A stretch of DNA of 64,000 nucleotides from Chitinophaga sp. S165 (GTDB lineage: Bacteria; Bacteroidota; Bacteroidia; Chitinophagales; Chitinophagaceae), in assembly GCF_003182155.1 (NCBI RefSeq), contig NZ_QGTG01000001.1, positions 1,098,390 to 1,162,389 of the forward strand, written 5' to 3'. The notes below the pieces were generated by a model, which was given only the letters and a program-made list of their open reading frames with translations, had not been told where the DNA came from and ran no database searches. Below are positions 25,009-36,200 of this stretch, one piece after another. How positions within the stretch are numbered: the first letter of the stretch is position 1; every line of letters starts with the position of its first letter. The translations under genes were made by a program, and so were the position numbers.

Positions 25009-26835
25009 TCATTTTAATACGTCCAATACAGCATGGTCAATTGCTGATAACTTATCCATCTCCGGTTTGATCAATTCCATCACAGCAATGTTGTTGGCCC
25101 CTTTATGAAGCCACTCTGCCGGTACATAGATCGTTTGCTGCGGGCCTACCTCCCAGTATCTGCCCAGGTTATGCCCGTTCACCCATACGGTACCTTTGCC
25201 CCAATTGCTCATATCCAGGTACGTATCTCCTACCGTATCTAAGGTGAAGGTTCCTTCTTTCAACGCCGGCACATTTGATCCTGCAATCGCCTTTTTTGTT
25301 TTCACTGCAGGCAGTTTGTCGAACGGCAATTTGTATAACTGCCAGTTGTTCACTTCCTTCCCGGCCCAGAGCACCTTCTCTGTTATTCCCTTTTTGTTTG
25401 TCAGCAGGTAAGGGCCGAAGTTGATACGTCCTAAGTTCTCCACCAGCAGGTCCAGTTTCACATTCCCTGCCGGTAATTGCAGTTGTATACTGTCTACTCC
25501 GGATCTTCTGTCCAGTACGCCTACCCTCTTACCATTCACCATCACAATACAGTAATCCCGCAGTTCTTTGATCTTTAGCCAGGCTTTTTTATTTCCTGCC
25601 AGCTTTGTGCTATACAACACCCATCCATAGGCCTGTCCCAGGTCTTCGAAAGTAAGCGGTTTAACGCTACCCGCAGGAACAGGCAGGAAGTTGAATAGTG
25701 GGGCCGAGCTTGTAAAACGGATGTCAGGGATCGTTATGACCGGTCTCGCAGCCGGCACTTCCGGCAGTACTGTTCCTTCAGGCAGGTGTTTTGAGATCAC
25801 CTTGCGGAACTGCATGAACTTTTCTGTAGCATTCCCTGCTTCATCCAGCGGCGCATCATAATCATAACTGCTGATCTGCGGTTCGTACGGCGTACGGTCA
25901 TTCGCATTAGCACCATTCATGAAACCCCTGGTTGTTCCTCCATGGAACATGTACATATTGATGGATATACCGGCGGCCAATACACTGTCGAGCTTCCCCA
26001 GGTATTGCTGATAAGGAACGGTATGATGTTTTGTTCCCCACCAGTCGAACCATGCCGGATACCATTCTGCTATATAATACGGTCCCTTTCCGTTATGATT
26101 TTCATTGATCAGTCTTTTTACTTTCGAAGGATCATCTACGCCGTTTATAGCTGGTAAAAGTCCCGGCAAATGCCCATCTTTAATTGCCGGTTCAGGGTCG
26201 CAGGTATAGAGCAGGCCATCAAACCCGGCATCAATAAATAACTTCCTGTTAATGTCCAGGTAGTCCTTATCATTGGAATAGGAGCCGTACTCATTTTCGA
26301 TCTGCACCATCAGGATATTACCACCATGCTCTACCAGTAATGGCGACAACTGTTTGCCTACGGCCATAATATAATTCCTGTAAGCTTCCAGGTATTGCGG
26401 TTCCTTGCCGCGTACCACCAGTCCTTTTATCTGCTGCAACCAATATGGGTATCCGCCAAACTCCCACTCTGCACATACATAGGGACTGGGCCTTAACACG
26501 ACCCATAGCCCTTCTTCCTGTGCTGTTTTCACAAAAGCTGCAATATCATTATTGCCCGAAAAATCATATTGCCCTTTTTCAGGTTCATGTACATTCCAGA
26601 ATACATAGGTGCCAATGGTATTCAGCCCCATGGCTTTCGCCATTTTCATTCTTGCCCGCCAGCATTCTCGCGGAACCCGCGGATAATGCATTTCACCTGA
26701 GATCATCAGGAAAGGTTTCCCGTCCAGCAGGAATGCGGTATCGCCCAGTGCGAACGTATGTTTAGCTGTTTGCTGCGCAAGTGCGGGCATGCTGAAGATC
26801 ACCATCAGCAAAACAATGATGCCAGTCCTTTTCAT
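25009..26835 (-). CDS. GH35 beta-galactosidase, exported, 608 aa
   Basis: A signal peptide (MKRTGIIVLLMVIFSMPALA, cut about residue 20) leads to a GH35 TIM barrel (about 25-345) with GTYVFWNVHEPEKGQYDFSG. The acid/base E182 lies in QIENEYGSY and the nucleophile E257 in YYIAEWYPAW, both at family positions. Beta-sandwich domains follow, with NGKRVGVLDRR and VWVNGHNLGRYWEVGPQQT near the C-terminus, as in other Bacteroidota GH35 enzymes. It removes terminal beta-linked galactose from oligosaccharides, probably in the periplasm. It is the last gene of the polysaccharide locus, 13 bases after the GH30 gene, and is followed by a strong terminator. Confidence 0.95.
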   Translation of the reverse strand: MKRTGIIVLLMVIFSMPALAQQTAKHTFALGDTAFLLDGKPFLMISGEMHYPRVPRECWRARMKMAKAMGLNTIGTYVFWNVHEPEKGQYDFSGNNDIAAFVKTAQEEGLWVVLRPSPYVCAEWEFGGYPYWLQQIKGLVVRGKEPQYLEAYRNYIMAVGKQLSPLLVEHGGNILMVQIENEYGSYSNDKDYLDINRKLFIDAGFDGLLYTCDPEPAIKDGHLPGLLPAINGVDDPSKVKRLINENHNGKGPYYIAEWYPAWFDWWGTKHHTVPYQQYLGKLDSVLAAGISINMYMFHGGTTRGFMNGANANDRTPYEPQISSYDYDAPLDEAGNATEKFMQFRKVISKHLPEGTVLPEVPAARPVITIPDIRFTSSAPLFNFLPVPAGSVKPLTFEDLGQAYGWVLYSTKLAGNKKAWLKIKELRDYCIVMVNGKRVGVLDRRSGVDSIQLQLPAGNVKLDLLVENLGRINFGPYLLTNKKGITEKVLWAGKEVNNWQLYKLPFDKLPAVKTKKAIAGSNVPALKEGTFTLDTVGDTYLDMSNWGKGTVWVNGHNLGRYWEVGPQQTIYVPAEWLHKGANNIAVMELIKPEMDKLSAIDHAVLDVLK

Positions 26836-26848
26836 CCTTCGTCGTTTA

Positions 26849-28330
26849 TTAATGAATACTTTCCGTCACCGTAACAACAGCCCGGGCGGGTATTACTATA
26901 CTGTTATTTACAGCGAGGGGATGCAGATTATCCGCCCCGGAGGTCACATAGGAACGAAGCCGGCGAAACTGTCCCTTTTTACGGTCCAGTGAAATGTGCC
27001 TGTCTTCCTGCGCACTATTTACAATCACCACGCTTATTGTCTGATCTGTATTTTTATAGGCGGAAACAAGCAGACTGCTATCTCCCTGTACATTCACACT
27101 GATCCTTTTTGCACCTGGTCTTACAAAGCGGCTATAGTTCCCCATAGCCCATAACATCTTACTGTCGTGATACTGACCGTCCTGTTTATTTTTATCTATG
27201 TAGATCAGGCCATCCTTATAATCATACGGCGATATTGCTAGCCAGTATTGCCATGCAGAAGCATTTGCTACTGTCAGATCATCATGGATAACACGGGCCA
27301 GGTATAATGCTGCGTCCATACCGTAGTCTCTTTTGTTGCCATTGATCTCGCCTGCATTATCACCCAGTATGCAGTATTCAGATTGCCAGAATCCCAGTCC
27401 TTTAAAGGAGCTAATATGCCGGGCAACTTCTTCTCTTGTCCTGATGGATGCGGGGCGTGGAGATGTGGTAAAATAACTGTGACCGGAAATAACATGGCTG
27501 ACATTTGACAGGTTGCCCAGGTAATCGGGAGAGCTGGTATCAAAGAAGGCAGTGATCTGTTGACCGCGGGCAGGTTTATTCTTTCCTCCATACAGGTAAT
27601 CCAGCTGTCCTGCTTCACTCACCATTATCTTAGTGGAGAGCTTCCTTGCAGCCAGTGTTTTACTCAAGCTTCTGGCTACACCGCTGACCTGATCATTGTC
27701 ATAGGGACATCCCTCCTGTTTATTATCGCTCCAGTCCCATTGAGGTTCATTCACAGGACTGATCACATCGAACCGGATACCGGCTGTTTTGCTGATCCCT
27801 TCCATTGCATCGGCAATGTAGGTGGCAAAGGCGTCATAGTTGTCTGGTTTGATGTTACAATTGCCCTTGTCAGCAAATGCCCTTCCGTTAATGGTAAGGT
27901 TTACCGGCGGACTGTTAAGGAATGCGAGGAATTGTTTCACCTTTCTTTCCTTCGCGGCCCGGAGGAACCAAAGTTGGCCTGACTGATTCTGCCATTTCGC
28001 GGCACGACGCCATTCATCTGTAATGCCACTGCCCTCTCCCTGTTCCGTACTACCGGCGCCTATGTTGTAACGCCAGAGGGATAACCCGATCCCCTTCGGC
28101 TGACCCGTAGCAGTAGTGTCTGAACTGAACAACCAGTCAGCGATGGTATTCTTCTTTTCCTCGGGCCAGTTACCTACAAATTGCGCCGACCATGCATCGG
28201 AAGCCCCGAAATTATCGATCGTCTGATATGTCACGTCCGGATCGATGTTTATATGCACCGCGGCGGTCTGTCCCGCCGCGGTATGCATACACGTATAAAG
28301 CAGTATTGCCGATACGATGATCTCTTTCAT
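26849..28330 (-). CDS. GH30-family endo-glycanase, exported, 493 aa
   Basis: A signal peptide (about 1-20, ending TAAG) precedes a GH30 barrel plus side beta domain. The opening YQTIDNFGASDAWSAQF block is characteristic. The acid/base E195 is in SPVNEPQW and the nucleophile E318 in GFWQSEYCIL. The final 80 residues form the beta domain (SVVIVNSAQEDRHISLDRK). Family members include beta-1,6-galactanases, beta-1,6-glucanases, xylanases and glucosylceramidases. Because a beta-galactosidase follows 13 bases later, endo-beta-1,6-galactanase is the most likely activity here, by context. It starts one base after the SusD stop, so it is tightly coupled. Confidence 0.88.
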   Translation of the reverse strand: MKEIIVSAILLYTCMHTAAGQTAAVHINIDPDVTYQTIDNFGASDAWSAQFVGNWPEEKKNTIADWLFSSDTTATGQPKGIGLSLWRYNIGAGSTEQGEGSGITDEWRRAAKWQNQSGQLWFLRAAKERKVKQFLAFLNSPPVNLTINGRAFADKGNCNIKPDNYDAFATYIADAMEGISKTAGIRFDVISPVNEPQWDWSDNKQEGCPYDNDQVSGVARSLSKTLAARKLSTKIMVSEAGQLDYLYGGKNKPARGQQITAFFDTSSPDYLGNLSNVSHVISGHSYFTTSPRPASIRTREEVARHISSFKGLGFWQSEYCILGDNAGEINGNKRDYGMDAALYLARVIHDDLTVANASAWQYWLAISPYDYKDGLIYIDKNKQDGQYHDSKMLWAMGNYSRFVRPGAKRISVNVQGDSSLLVSAYKNTDQTISVVIVNSAQEDRHISLDRKKGQFRRLRSYVTSGADNLHPLAVNNSIVIPARAVVTVTESIH

Positions 28331-28331
28331 A

Positions 28332-30002
28332 CTAATATCCTGTTGTTTGGTCTAACTTATTGTTTGAAGCCTGGATCTCTGTTCTCGGAATAGGCAGGAA
28401 GTAGTTCTTCTCAGCGAACAAACGGCCTGTCAGTGCTATTTTCCGGGTATATACAGGAGCGCCGTTCTTCAACTCCACCGTAATGCCATATGCAGGTACG
28501 TTCTCCGTTTGCATAGCGATCTTCCAGCGGCGTACATCATAAAAACGATGCTCTTCAAAGGCAAGCTCCACCTGTCTTTCCCTTCTGATCGCTTCTCTCA
28601 TCTGGTCTTTAGACAGGCCTGCCTGCAATGCCGGCTGATTAACACTTGCACGCTGTCTTACCTGGTTTACCGCATTATAAACTGTGGCGTCAGGTCCTGC
28701 AGCTTCGTTCTGCGCTTCGGCATAGTTCAGCAAGACTTCAGCATAGCGGAGATAGATCCATGGCTGACGGCCGGCCACATCCCATGGGTTCTCGATGGGA
28801 TAAGAATCATCCATGAACTTACGCAGATAATAACCGGTTTTAGTTGTATTCCAGTTTGATGGTCCGTCATTACTGTCTTTACCTCCGGGCGTATAGGCTT
28901 GTATGGTGCTTCCACGGTAAGTGGCGCCGTTATAGAGGATAGTCGCATAAAAACGGGCGTCACGATTCACATACGGAGTAGCTGCATTATAGCCGGAAGC
29001 CGGATCTGTGATCGGTTTACCGTTCTTCATCTCATATGCATCTACCAGGTTCTGTAACGGTGTATTTCCGGCCCAGCCGTTGTATCCGTTAGGACCATTC
29101 GCTATTTCCATACAAACGTGACGTGCACCTATGGCATACAACCTTGAGAAAATAGCCTCATTATTATCTGAACTCTGGAACAATTTAACGTAATCCGCTG
29201 CGATGCCATATTTATTCATGTCCATTACTGCTTTTGCCGCTGCAGCTGCTGCTTCCCAGGTACCTACATTATATAACGGGCTTGCTGCATACAATAACAT
29301 GCGTGCTTTCAAAGCCAGCGCTGCACCTTTGGTAGCCCGGCCTGCCTGCCAGCTATCGTCATTCACTTCCGGCAGGTATTGCGCTGCTGAATCCAGTTCG
29401 GCTACTGCATAGCTGATACAATCGTTCAAAGGCGCCCTTGTGAACAAAGAAGGATCGGTCATATCGTCTTCCAGATTGTACACCTTATCTCCCATCAGCA
29501 CCACAGTACCATAATTCCTGATCAGGTCATGATAACGGAAGGCGCGGATGAAATGTAATTCTCCTCTTAGTTTATTCCTCAATTGTTCACTCATCGGCAC
29601 CTGCATGATGTTCACCAGTCCATAGTTACACTCCCTGATACTGCGGTAACTTCTGCCCCAGATCGTACCCGCAATACCCGTGTTTTCCGGCGCCAGCAAT
29701 CCTCTTTGTATCAGCCAGGTATTATCATCGTTATTGTAGATAGATTCATCGCTCACAGAGCTCCACATCGCATATTCAAAACCTCTGCCGAAACCGGGAG
29801 GAGTACCTTCTCCTTCTTTATCCTGGAGTTTGATGCTCATGTAACGGTTAATTACATAATTCTGAAATAAAGCGGAATCCGATAATACGGTAACATCCGG
29901 TACTCTGTCTGTCGGCACAATGTCCAGGTAATTTTTCTTACACGAAGCAAACAGGCCTCCGGTGATCAGCAGAATAGATATAATAATATTGTTAGTTTTC
30001 AT
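28332..30002 (-). CDS. SusD/RagB-family glycan-binding lipoprotein, 556 aa
   Basis: A lipoprotein signal ends in the lipobox LFASC (Cys about 21), followed by KKNYLDIVPTDRV, the usual SusD opening. The TPR-like helical core is visible in ELHFIRAFRYHDLIRNYG (about 151-168) and the C-terminal RagB signature in IYLRYAEVLLNYAEAQNEAA and RRERQVELAFEEHRFYDVRR. SusD proteins cap the SusC barrel at the outer-membrane surface and bind glycan. The gene lies 17 bases after susC and one base before the GH30 gene. Confidence 0.96.
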   Translation of the reverse strand: MKTNNIIISILLITGGLFASCKKNYLDIVPTDRVPDVTVLSDSALFQNYVINRYMSIKLQDKEGEGTPPGFGRGFEYAMWSSVSDESIYNNDDNTWLIQRGLLAPENTGIAGTIWGRSYRSIRECNYGLVNIMQVPMSEQLRNKLRGELHFIRAFRYHDLIRNYGTVVLMGDKVYNLEDDMTDPSLFTRAPLNDCISYAVAELDSAAQYLPEVNDDSWQAGRATKGAALALKARMLLYAASPLYNVGTWEAAAAAAKAVMDMNKYGIAADYVKLFQSSDNNEAIFSRLYAIGARHVCMEIANGPNGYNGWAGNTPLQNLVDAYEMKNGKPITDPASGYNAATPYVNRDARFYATILYNGATYRGSTIQAYTPGGKDSNDGPSNWNTTKTGYYLRKFMDDSYPIENPWDVAGRQPWIYLRYAEVLLNYAEAQNEAAGPDATVYNAVNQVRQRASVNQPALQAGLSKDQMREAIRRERQVELAFEEHRFYDVRRWKIAMQTENVPAYGITVELKNGAPVYTRKIALTGRLFAEKNYFLPIPRTEIQASNNKLDQTTGY

Positions 30003-30019
30003 TGATGGAATTTTTACGA

Positions 30020-33000
30020 TTAAAACTTAACATTGGCCCCTACGTTCACAATACGCTGCTGCGGATAGAACTGTCCGCTGTTGCTGCTGCCTTCCGGGTC
30101 ATAGTCTTTTACATCTGTAATGGTGAACAGGTTGAAAGCATTGGCGTAGATCCTCAGTCCGGAGATCTTCATGCGTGACAATATACCTGCATTCACATTA
30201 TACCCCACTTCCACATTCTTCAGACGGATAAAAGAAGCATTATTCTGCCAGAAAGAATTCCTGTACAGGCCTCCATTGATGGAAGAAGACGCTCTCTCAT
30301 CTACTCTTGGATAACTACCGCCTATGTTAGAAGGGCTCCATCTGTTATCTGCCCAGCTGCTGTAGAAGTTACCGATGGTACCTGATTCCGGTAATACATA
30401 CTGGCTCACATGTGTTTGTCCTGCCAGCACAAGCGATATATCAAAGCCTTTGTAATCAGCGCCCATTAAAATGCCGTAAGTAATTTCAGGCACATTGGTG
30501 TATTTTGTCCGGGTCTGATCATCAGCAGTGATATTGCCATCACCGTTATAATCCTGGTAGATCAGATCTCCCAGCTGCGCACCGGTCAGATGAGGATACT
30601 TTGTCAGTTCATCCGCTGTTCTATAGATGCCTATCGCATTATACAACAGGTCTGTATTCAATGGCCTGCCGGTTTTCCGCTGATAGTCCAGGGTCCCTGC
30701 TGCTTCGTCAATGAAGATCACTTTGCTTTTTGCGTAGGTCATATTACCACTGATATGATAGCCAACACCACTGTTCGTACGGTTATCATAGCCCAGTGTT
30801 GCTTCAATACCACTGCTATTCACTTTTCCGATATTTTCAGAAGGCACCAGCGGATCACTTCCATTAGGATTTACGATCCCCGATACCTGTGGAATGGAGG
30901 CATTCCTTTGTGTGAGTATGTCCGAACGTTTCTGTTTGAAATAGATAAACTCCAGGGAGAAGTGACGCAGGAACTGCGCATTTAATCCGAGGTCCATTTT
31001 CTCAGCGGTTTCCCAGGTAATGCTTGGATTACCCAGTTTAGTAAGATCGATACCGGAATGGATCGCAGAACCGATCACGTACATGTTACTGAAAGAATAA
31101 TTATCGAACGACTGGAACAGGCCCACATTATCATTACCCAGCGTACCATAAGAGCCACGCAGTTTCAGGTCGTTGATGAAGCCTACTGACGACTTAAACC
31201 ACTCTTCCTGTGATATGCGCCATCCGGCGGATACGGAAGGAAAGAAACCATATTGATTGCCTTTGGCGAAGGTGGAAGAACCATCAATACGGGCCTGTGC
31301 TTCCAGCAGGTACTTCTCCTGATAGTTGTAAGCTATACGGCCGAAATAACTTTTCCTGGTGAAATTATAGCTGTTGCCGGAGTTGTTCTTATCTGTAGCT
31401 GCTGCACCGCCCTGTGATAGTTCAGGCGTCAGTGAGGTCGGGAAATTCATCCTGTAAGCCCCAAGACTGTCCTGGCTGGTTTTACTCTGTTCGTATGCAA
31501 CAAAGGCGCTGATATTATGCTGACCGAACTGCCGGGCATAGTTCAATTTAATATTTGATGTGACGAGCGACCGGTTCAGTTGTCCTTCCGCAAGGGTAGC
31601 CGCTCCGTTTGAACCGCCGATAACGGTTTTCTTATAACTGTCGCTTGCCTCGTCATAAGTGTAAACAGAATAAGGTTTACTGAACGCTTTGGCGAAACTC
31701 CAGGATTTATCAATAGAAAAGAATCCGTCCAGCGACAATCCTTCAACACCCGGAATAAGATAGCTGCCTTTCAGGATACCGTTGAATACCTGTGTAGGGT
31801 TCCGGTTAGTACCGCCGATATCAGTTACCTGCAATATCGGGTTGTTGTTCTCAATACCGGAAGTAGGAAATCCATTCGGGTAGATAGCTGCTACCGTCGG
31901 ATAAGCCCTGTAAATAGAACGGAAGATATCTCCGGCGCCTGTGATGGGATAGAGACGGTCCTCCTGACGGCCAGACAGATAAATGCTCACTTTGAGCCTT
32001 TTGGTGACATCCGCATCAATGTTTGACCTGAAATTATACTGATGATAATCTGTTACACCATGTTTGTATATACCTTCCTGCTTGATCATGCCCAGGGATG
32101 CATAATATCTCACATTATCACTACCGCCGCTCACAGACAGGTTATGCTGATTCTGAAGCGCCGTTTTCTTTAATGCGGCTTTCTGCCAGTCTGTATTCGG
32201 ATAAAGCAGCGGATCAGAACCATCCCTGAACTTCTGTATCTCGTCGGCTGTATAAAACTGGTTCATACCTCCTGACGGATTACCATAATACTGGATCTCA
32301 TTCATGATGGTGGCATAAGTTGGGGCGTCGGCCATCGCCGGTAGCCTGGTAGGAGAAGAAAAGCCCTGGTTGAAGCTATAGGAGATCGCCGGTTTTCCCG
32401 TTTTACCCCTTTTTGTCGTTACCAGGATCACCCCGTTTGCCGCGCGACTACCATACACTGCTGCGGATGCATCTTTCAGAACGCTGATACTTTCAATATC
32501 GTTCGGGTCCAGCCTGTCCAGACCACCGATCTGTCCGGGTACTCCGTCCACCACGATCAGCACATCATTATTGCCCGTAGTAGCCTGCCCACGGATGAGG
32601 ATATTGGAACCGTCATACCCTGGCTCTCCTGACCTGTTGTTGGCCATTACGCCGGAGAAACGGCCAGTCAGGGCATTGGATACATTGGGCTGCGGACTTT
32701 TAACGATATCCGCCCCTTTTACCACAGAAATGGAACCTGTCAGGGTCGCCTTTTTCTGGGTGCCGTAACCCACTACCACCACCTCATTTACATTCTGGCT
32801 GGTGGTAACAAGGGTCACATTGACCGGGGAGGTATTTCTTACAGCAATTTCCTGTGTGACATATGAAACGTGATTAAATACGAGGGTATCGCCAACACCT
32901 GCCTGCAGGGTAAATCTTCCTTCCTCATTGGTGAGCGTACCCTGGTTCGTCCCTTTTATCCGGACACTGACACCGGGAATAGCGCCTGTCGCCTCAGATA

Positions 33001-33124
33001 CTTTCCCTGTAATATTTGTCTTTTGCGCCCTTAATTCAGGTATCAGGGACAGGGAAAAAAGAAGCATCAGTAGCAATTGTCGTAGCGACACTAAATTCAC
33101 TACAGTTGGTAAGCTTTTTTTCAT
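30020..33124 (-). CDS. SusC/RagA-family TonB-dependent outer-membrane transporter, 1034 aa
   Basis: The start is placed at MKKSLPTVV (33124), which gives a good signal peptide ending near ELRAQ; an ATG three codons earlier (33133) is also possible. A carboxypeptidase-regulatory-like domain follows (NITGKVSEATGAIPGVSVRI, about residues 36-55), then the plug with VNEVVVVGYGTQKKATLTGS and DVLIVVDGVPG, and a long beta barrel ending in aromatic VGANVKF. It imports oligosaccharides bound by the neighbouring SusD protein, powered by TonB. It is the first gene of a four-gene unit (susC, susD, GH30, GH35) and is preceded by its sensor gene, which ends 124 bases upstream. Confidence 0.96.
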   Translation of the reverse strand: MKKSLPTVVNLVSLRQLLLMLLFSLSLIPELRAQKTNITGKVSEATGAIPGVSVRIKGTNQGTLTNEEGRFTLQAGVGDTLVFNHVSYVTQEIAVRNTSPVNVTLVTTSQNVNEVVVVGYGTQKKATLTGSISVVKGADIVKSPQPNVSNALTGRFSGVMANNRSGEPGYDGSNILIRGQATTGNNDVLIVVDGVPGQIGGLDRLDPNDIESISVLKDASAAVYGSRAANGVILVTTKRGKTGKPAISYSFNQGFSSPTRLPAMADAPTYATIMNEIQYYGNPSGGMNQFYTADEIQKFRDGSDPLLYPNTDWQKAALKKTALQNQHNLSVSGGSDNVRYYASLGMIKQEGIYKHGVTDYHQYNFRSNIDADVTKRLKVSIYLSGRQEDRLYPITGAGDIFRSIYRAYPTVAAIYPNGFPTSGIENNNPILQVTDIGGTNRNPTQVFNGILKGSYLIPGVEGLSLDGFFSIDKSWSFAKAFSKPYSVYTYDEASDSYKKTVIGGSNGAATLAEGQLNRSLVTSNIKLNYARQFGQHNISAFVAYEQSKTSQDSLGAYRMNFPTSLTPELSQGGAAATDKNNSGNSYNFTRKSYFGRIAYNYQEKYLLEAQARIDGSSTFAKGNQYGFFPSVSAGWRISQEEWFKSSVGFINDLKLRGSYGTLGNDNVGLFQSFDNYSFSNMYVIGSAIHSGIDLTKLGNPSITWETAEKMDLGLNAQFLRHFSLEFIYFKQKRSDILTQRNASIPQVSGIVNPNGSDPLVPSENIGKVNSSGIEATLGYDNRTNSGVGYHISGNMTYAKSKVIFIDEAAGTLDYQRKTGRPLNTDLLYNAIGIYRTADELTKYPHLTGAQLGDLIYQDYNGDGNITADDQTRTKYTNVPEITYGILMGADYKGFDISLVLAGQTHVSQYVLPESGTIGNFYSSWADNRWSPSNIGGSYPRVDERASSSINGGLYRNSFWQNNASFIRLKNVEVGYNVNAGILSRMKISGLRIYANAFNLFTITDVKDYDPEGSSNSGQFYPQQRIVNVGANVKF

Positions 33125-33257
33125 AACGTACATTCCTTTAAAATTGATAGATTGTTGGTTGCACTATTGTTACGTGGTAATTACCTGACTAAATTAGGGG
33201 GATAAAAAGGACCCGTAGAGGGGATAAATCGCTTAAAAAAGGGGGTATTTTCGCATT

Positions 33258-36200
33258 TTAGAGGGCCGAAGTATCAGATTTGACCACGTTCAGGTCCTGG
33301 TTAAATGAATGCCGGTACTTTTTTACATACGCCGACGGATTCATGCCGAATAACTTGCAGAACTGTTCCCTGAAATATTTATTATCGGCTATTCCCACCT
33401 GGAAGGCAGCCTGGTTGACCGTATAGTTTTCCTTCAGCATCAATACTGCCGCTTTCCGGAGCCTGATGGAGCGAATAAAGGCGTTGATCGTTTGTCCTGA
33501 GATCGATTTTACCTTTTTATACAGGCTGGAATGGCTCATACCGATTGCCTGCGTGAAGGTTTTGATGGAAAAATCCTCATTACCGAGGTTGGCTTCCACT
33601 ATCTCGATACATCTCTTTAAAAAGTCCTGGTATTCGGCAGGGACCTTCACGTAACTCGTCTTCAGGGTGATACTTTCCTGGTAATACTGCTGGAGGAGGT
33701 TCCGGTTCCTGATAATGGTCTGCACTTTCACCAGCAACAGGGCGCTATCGAAAGGTTTGGTAATATAATCGTCAGCACCGCCCCCGATCCCTTCCATGCG
33801 GGCCTCGGAAGAAGAGGCAGAAGTCAGCAGAATAACAGGGATATGACTTACGATATCTGTCTCCTTGATCTTCCGGCACAATTCGATCCCGTTCATGCCC
33901 TCCATATGTACATCACTGATCACCAGGTCAGGCATATACTTCTCTACCGCGGCAAATCCGTCGGTCCCGTTATCGGCATCGTAAATAATATATTTGTCGG
34001 CAAAAAGCTGACGCAGGTAATCCCGGATCTCAGCATTGTCGTCAATCACCAGGATGGACCTTTTTTCTGTGATCATTTCCCCCGGCGACAACGGTTTCTC
34101 CGGCTTCCGGTACACATCATCGATCAGTTCATCGAGGATGGCCGATTTCTTAACCGGCTCTTCTTTTAGAATGTTGGCATCAAAATGCTCCTTTCCTCTT
34201 TTTAAATGAACACAGAATGTAGTGCCCTCATTTATCCGGCTGGAATAAGAGACCTTTCCTTTATGATTTTCAACGAATTTCCTGACCAGGTAAAGTCCGA
34301 TACCAAACCCTGAACTATGGTTATCGCCATGCTGAAATTTGTCAAAAATCTTATCTCCCATGTTCTCAGGGATGCCTGGTCCGGAATCCTGTAGTTCTAT
34401 GTCTACCCCACCAGCTGTTTGCTGAATACAAAAGGAAATCTCACCTCCGTCGGGAGTGAATTTAAAAGCGTTTGACAGTAAGTTGAAAAGGGCGATCTCT
34501 ATCTGCTCGTAATTGGCATATATTTCAATCGACTCGTCGTTATCAGTCCGGAAATGGTACCTGATGTTCCGCGTTTCGGCCTGCTGGGTGAAACACAGGA
34601 ACACCTCGTTACATAAAGCGATGATATCAAACCTGGTCACTGTCAGTTCTTCGTTATCCGCTTTCCGGAATAACAGCAGCTGATCCACCAGGCTTAGTAG
34701 CCTTCTTGCATTTCTATACACCACACCCAGTTTCTCACTGTCTTTCAGCTCTTTCAGTGGATTGATGATCAACGTAAGCGGGGTACGGAACTCATGAGAG
34801 ATATTTGTAAAAAAGGACAGTTTCTTCTCATTCATCTCTTTCTCCTTTTCGCTTTCCAGGTGGGCCAGCCTGATCTCGTATCTCAGGCGTTCCTGACGGG
34901 ACTTATATTGTATAAAGAGATAGATCACGCCGAAGATGAGCGCAATATAGATTCCATACGCCCAGCCTGTCCTGTACCAGGGAGGTAATACTATGATCTT
35001 CAGCAATTCCATTTCCTCTCCCCATTTCCCATCAGCATTTGTGACCCGGAGCATGAAATTATAGTCCCCTTCCTGCAAGTGGGTATAATTGGCTGTGCGG
35101 GATTCCCGTGCATCGTTCCAGCCCTTGTCCCATCCTTCCAGCAGGTAGCTGTAACCGATCTTATCCGGCGAAGTATATTCCAATGCTACAAAGTCAAGTG
35201 AAACAGCGGCTTTGTCGTATGGAACGGTGATCTCCTGTATATTCTCCAAAGACCGCTTAGAGATATAATCATTGTTCTGCTCTGCCGGCACATTATTCAA
35301 ACGGATACCTGTCAGGAAAACCGGTGAGAAGTTGCTCCGTTCATAAATGCTGTCGGGATGGAAGATATTAAAGCCCTTGATACCACCGAAAAAGAACTCA
35401 CCGGACTTCAGTTTCAATGCCGCATTGTACGCGAACTGGTTACTTTGTAGTCCGTCGGTCTGTGAAAAGCTCCTGCAGGTATGGGTTATAGGATCAAACT
35501 TTGCCAGCCCATTGAATGTACTTAGCCAGAGATTGCCCTTATCATCTTCCAGCAAACGGAGCACTGAATTGCCGGGCAATCCGTCAGCCTCAGAGAAACG
35601 CTTGTACTTGCCGCTCGCAGGGTTGAACTCCAGCAACCCTCCACCCTCTGTACCTACCCACAAAATGCCCCGGCGGTCTTCATGTACAGTACGTACTGTA
35701 TATCCGATCCTATAGGTCCGGTGCTGCTTATGATCACGATCGATCTTTATCAGTGAGGAATAATTCCCTCCCCACATGTTGCCCTGACGATCTTCCGCCA
35801 GGCATTGCAGATTGACCAGTGTCCTGTCAAAAAGCTCAAAGGTGTTTGTCTGCCGGTTAAAGAGATATAATGTGCCATTATTCGACGTACTGGCCCACAG
35901 ATTCTTTTGCGCATCTTCATAGATCACCCAGACATTATTCTCGGCAGCCTGCGTAAATGGGTTAAAACAGGTATAACGATCAAATGCGTCCCGGCTCTTA
36001 TTATATCTGCTTACACCACCGAACCAGGTAGCTATCCAAAGATCGCCATTGGAATCTTTCAGCATACCGGTAATAAAATTGCTGCTGATAGCGTGTTTAT
36101 TCTCCCTATCGTAGTTATAGTTTTTTACGATATTGTTCTCGCGGTCCCAGTATTTAAGTCCTCCGCCATCCGTACCGATCCACATATTTCTTCCGTCCGC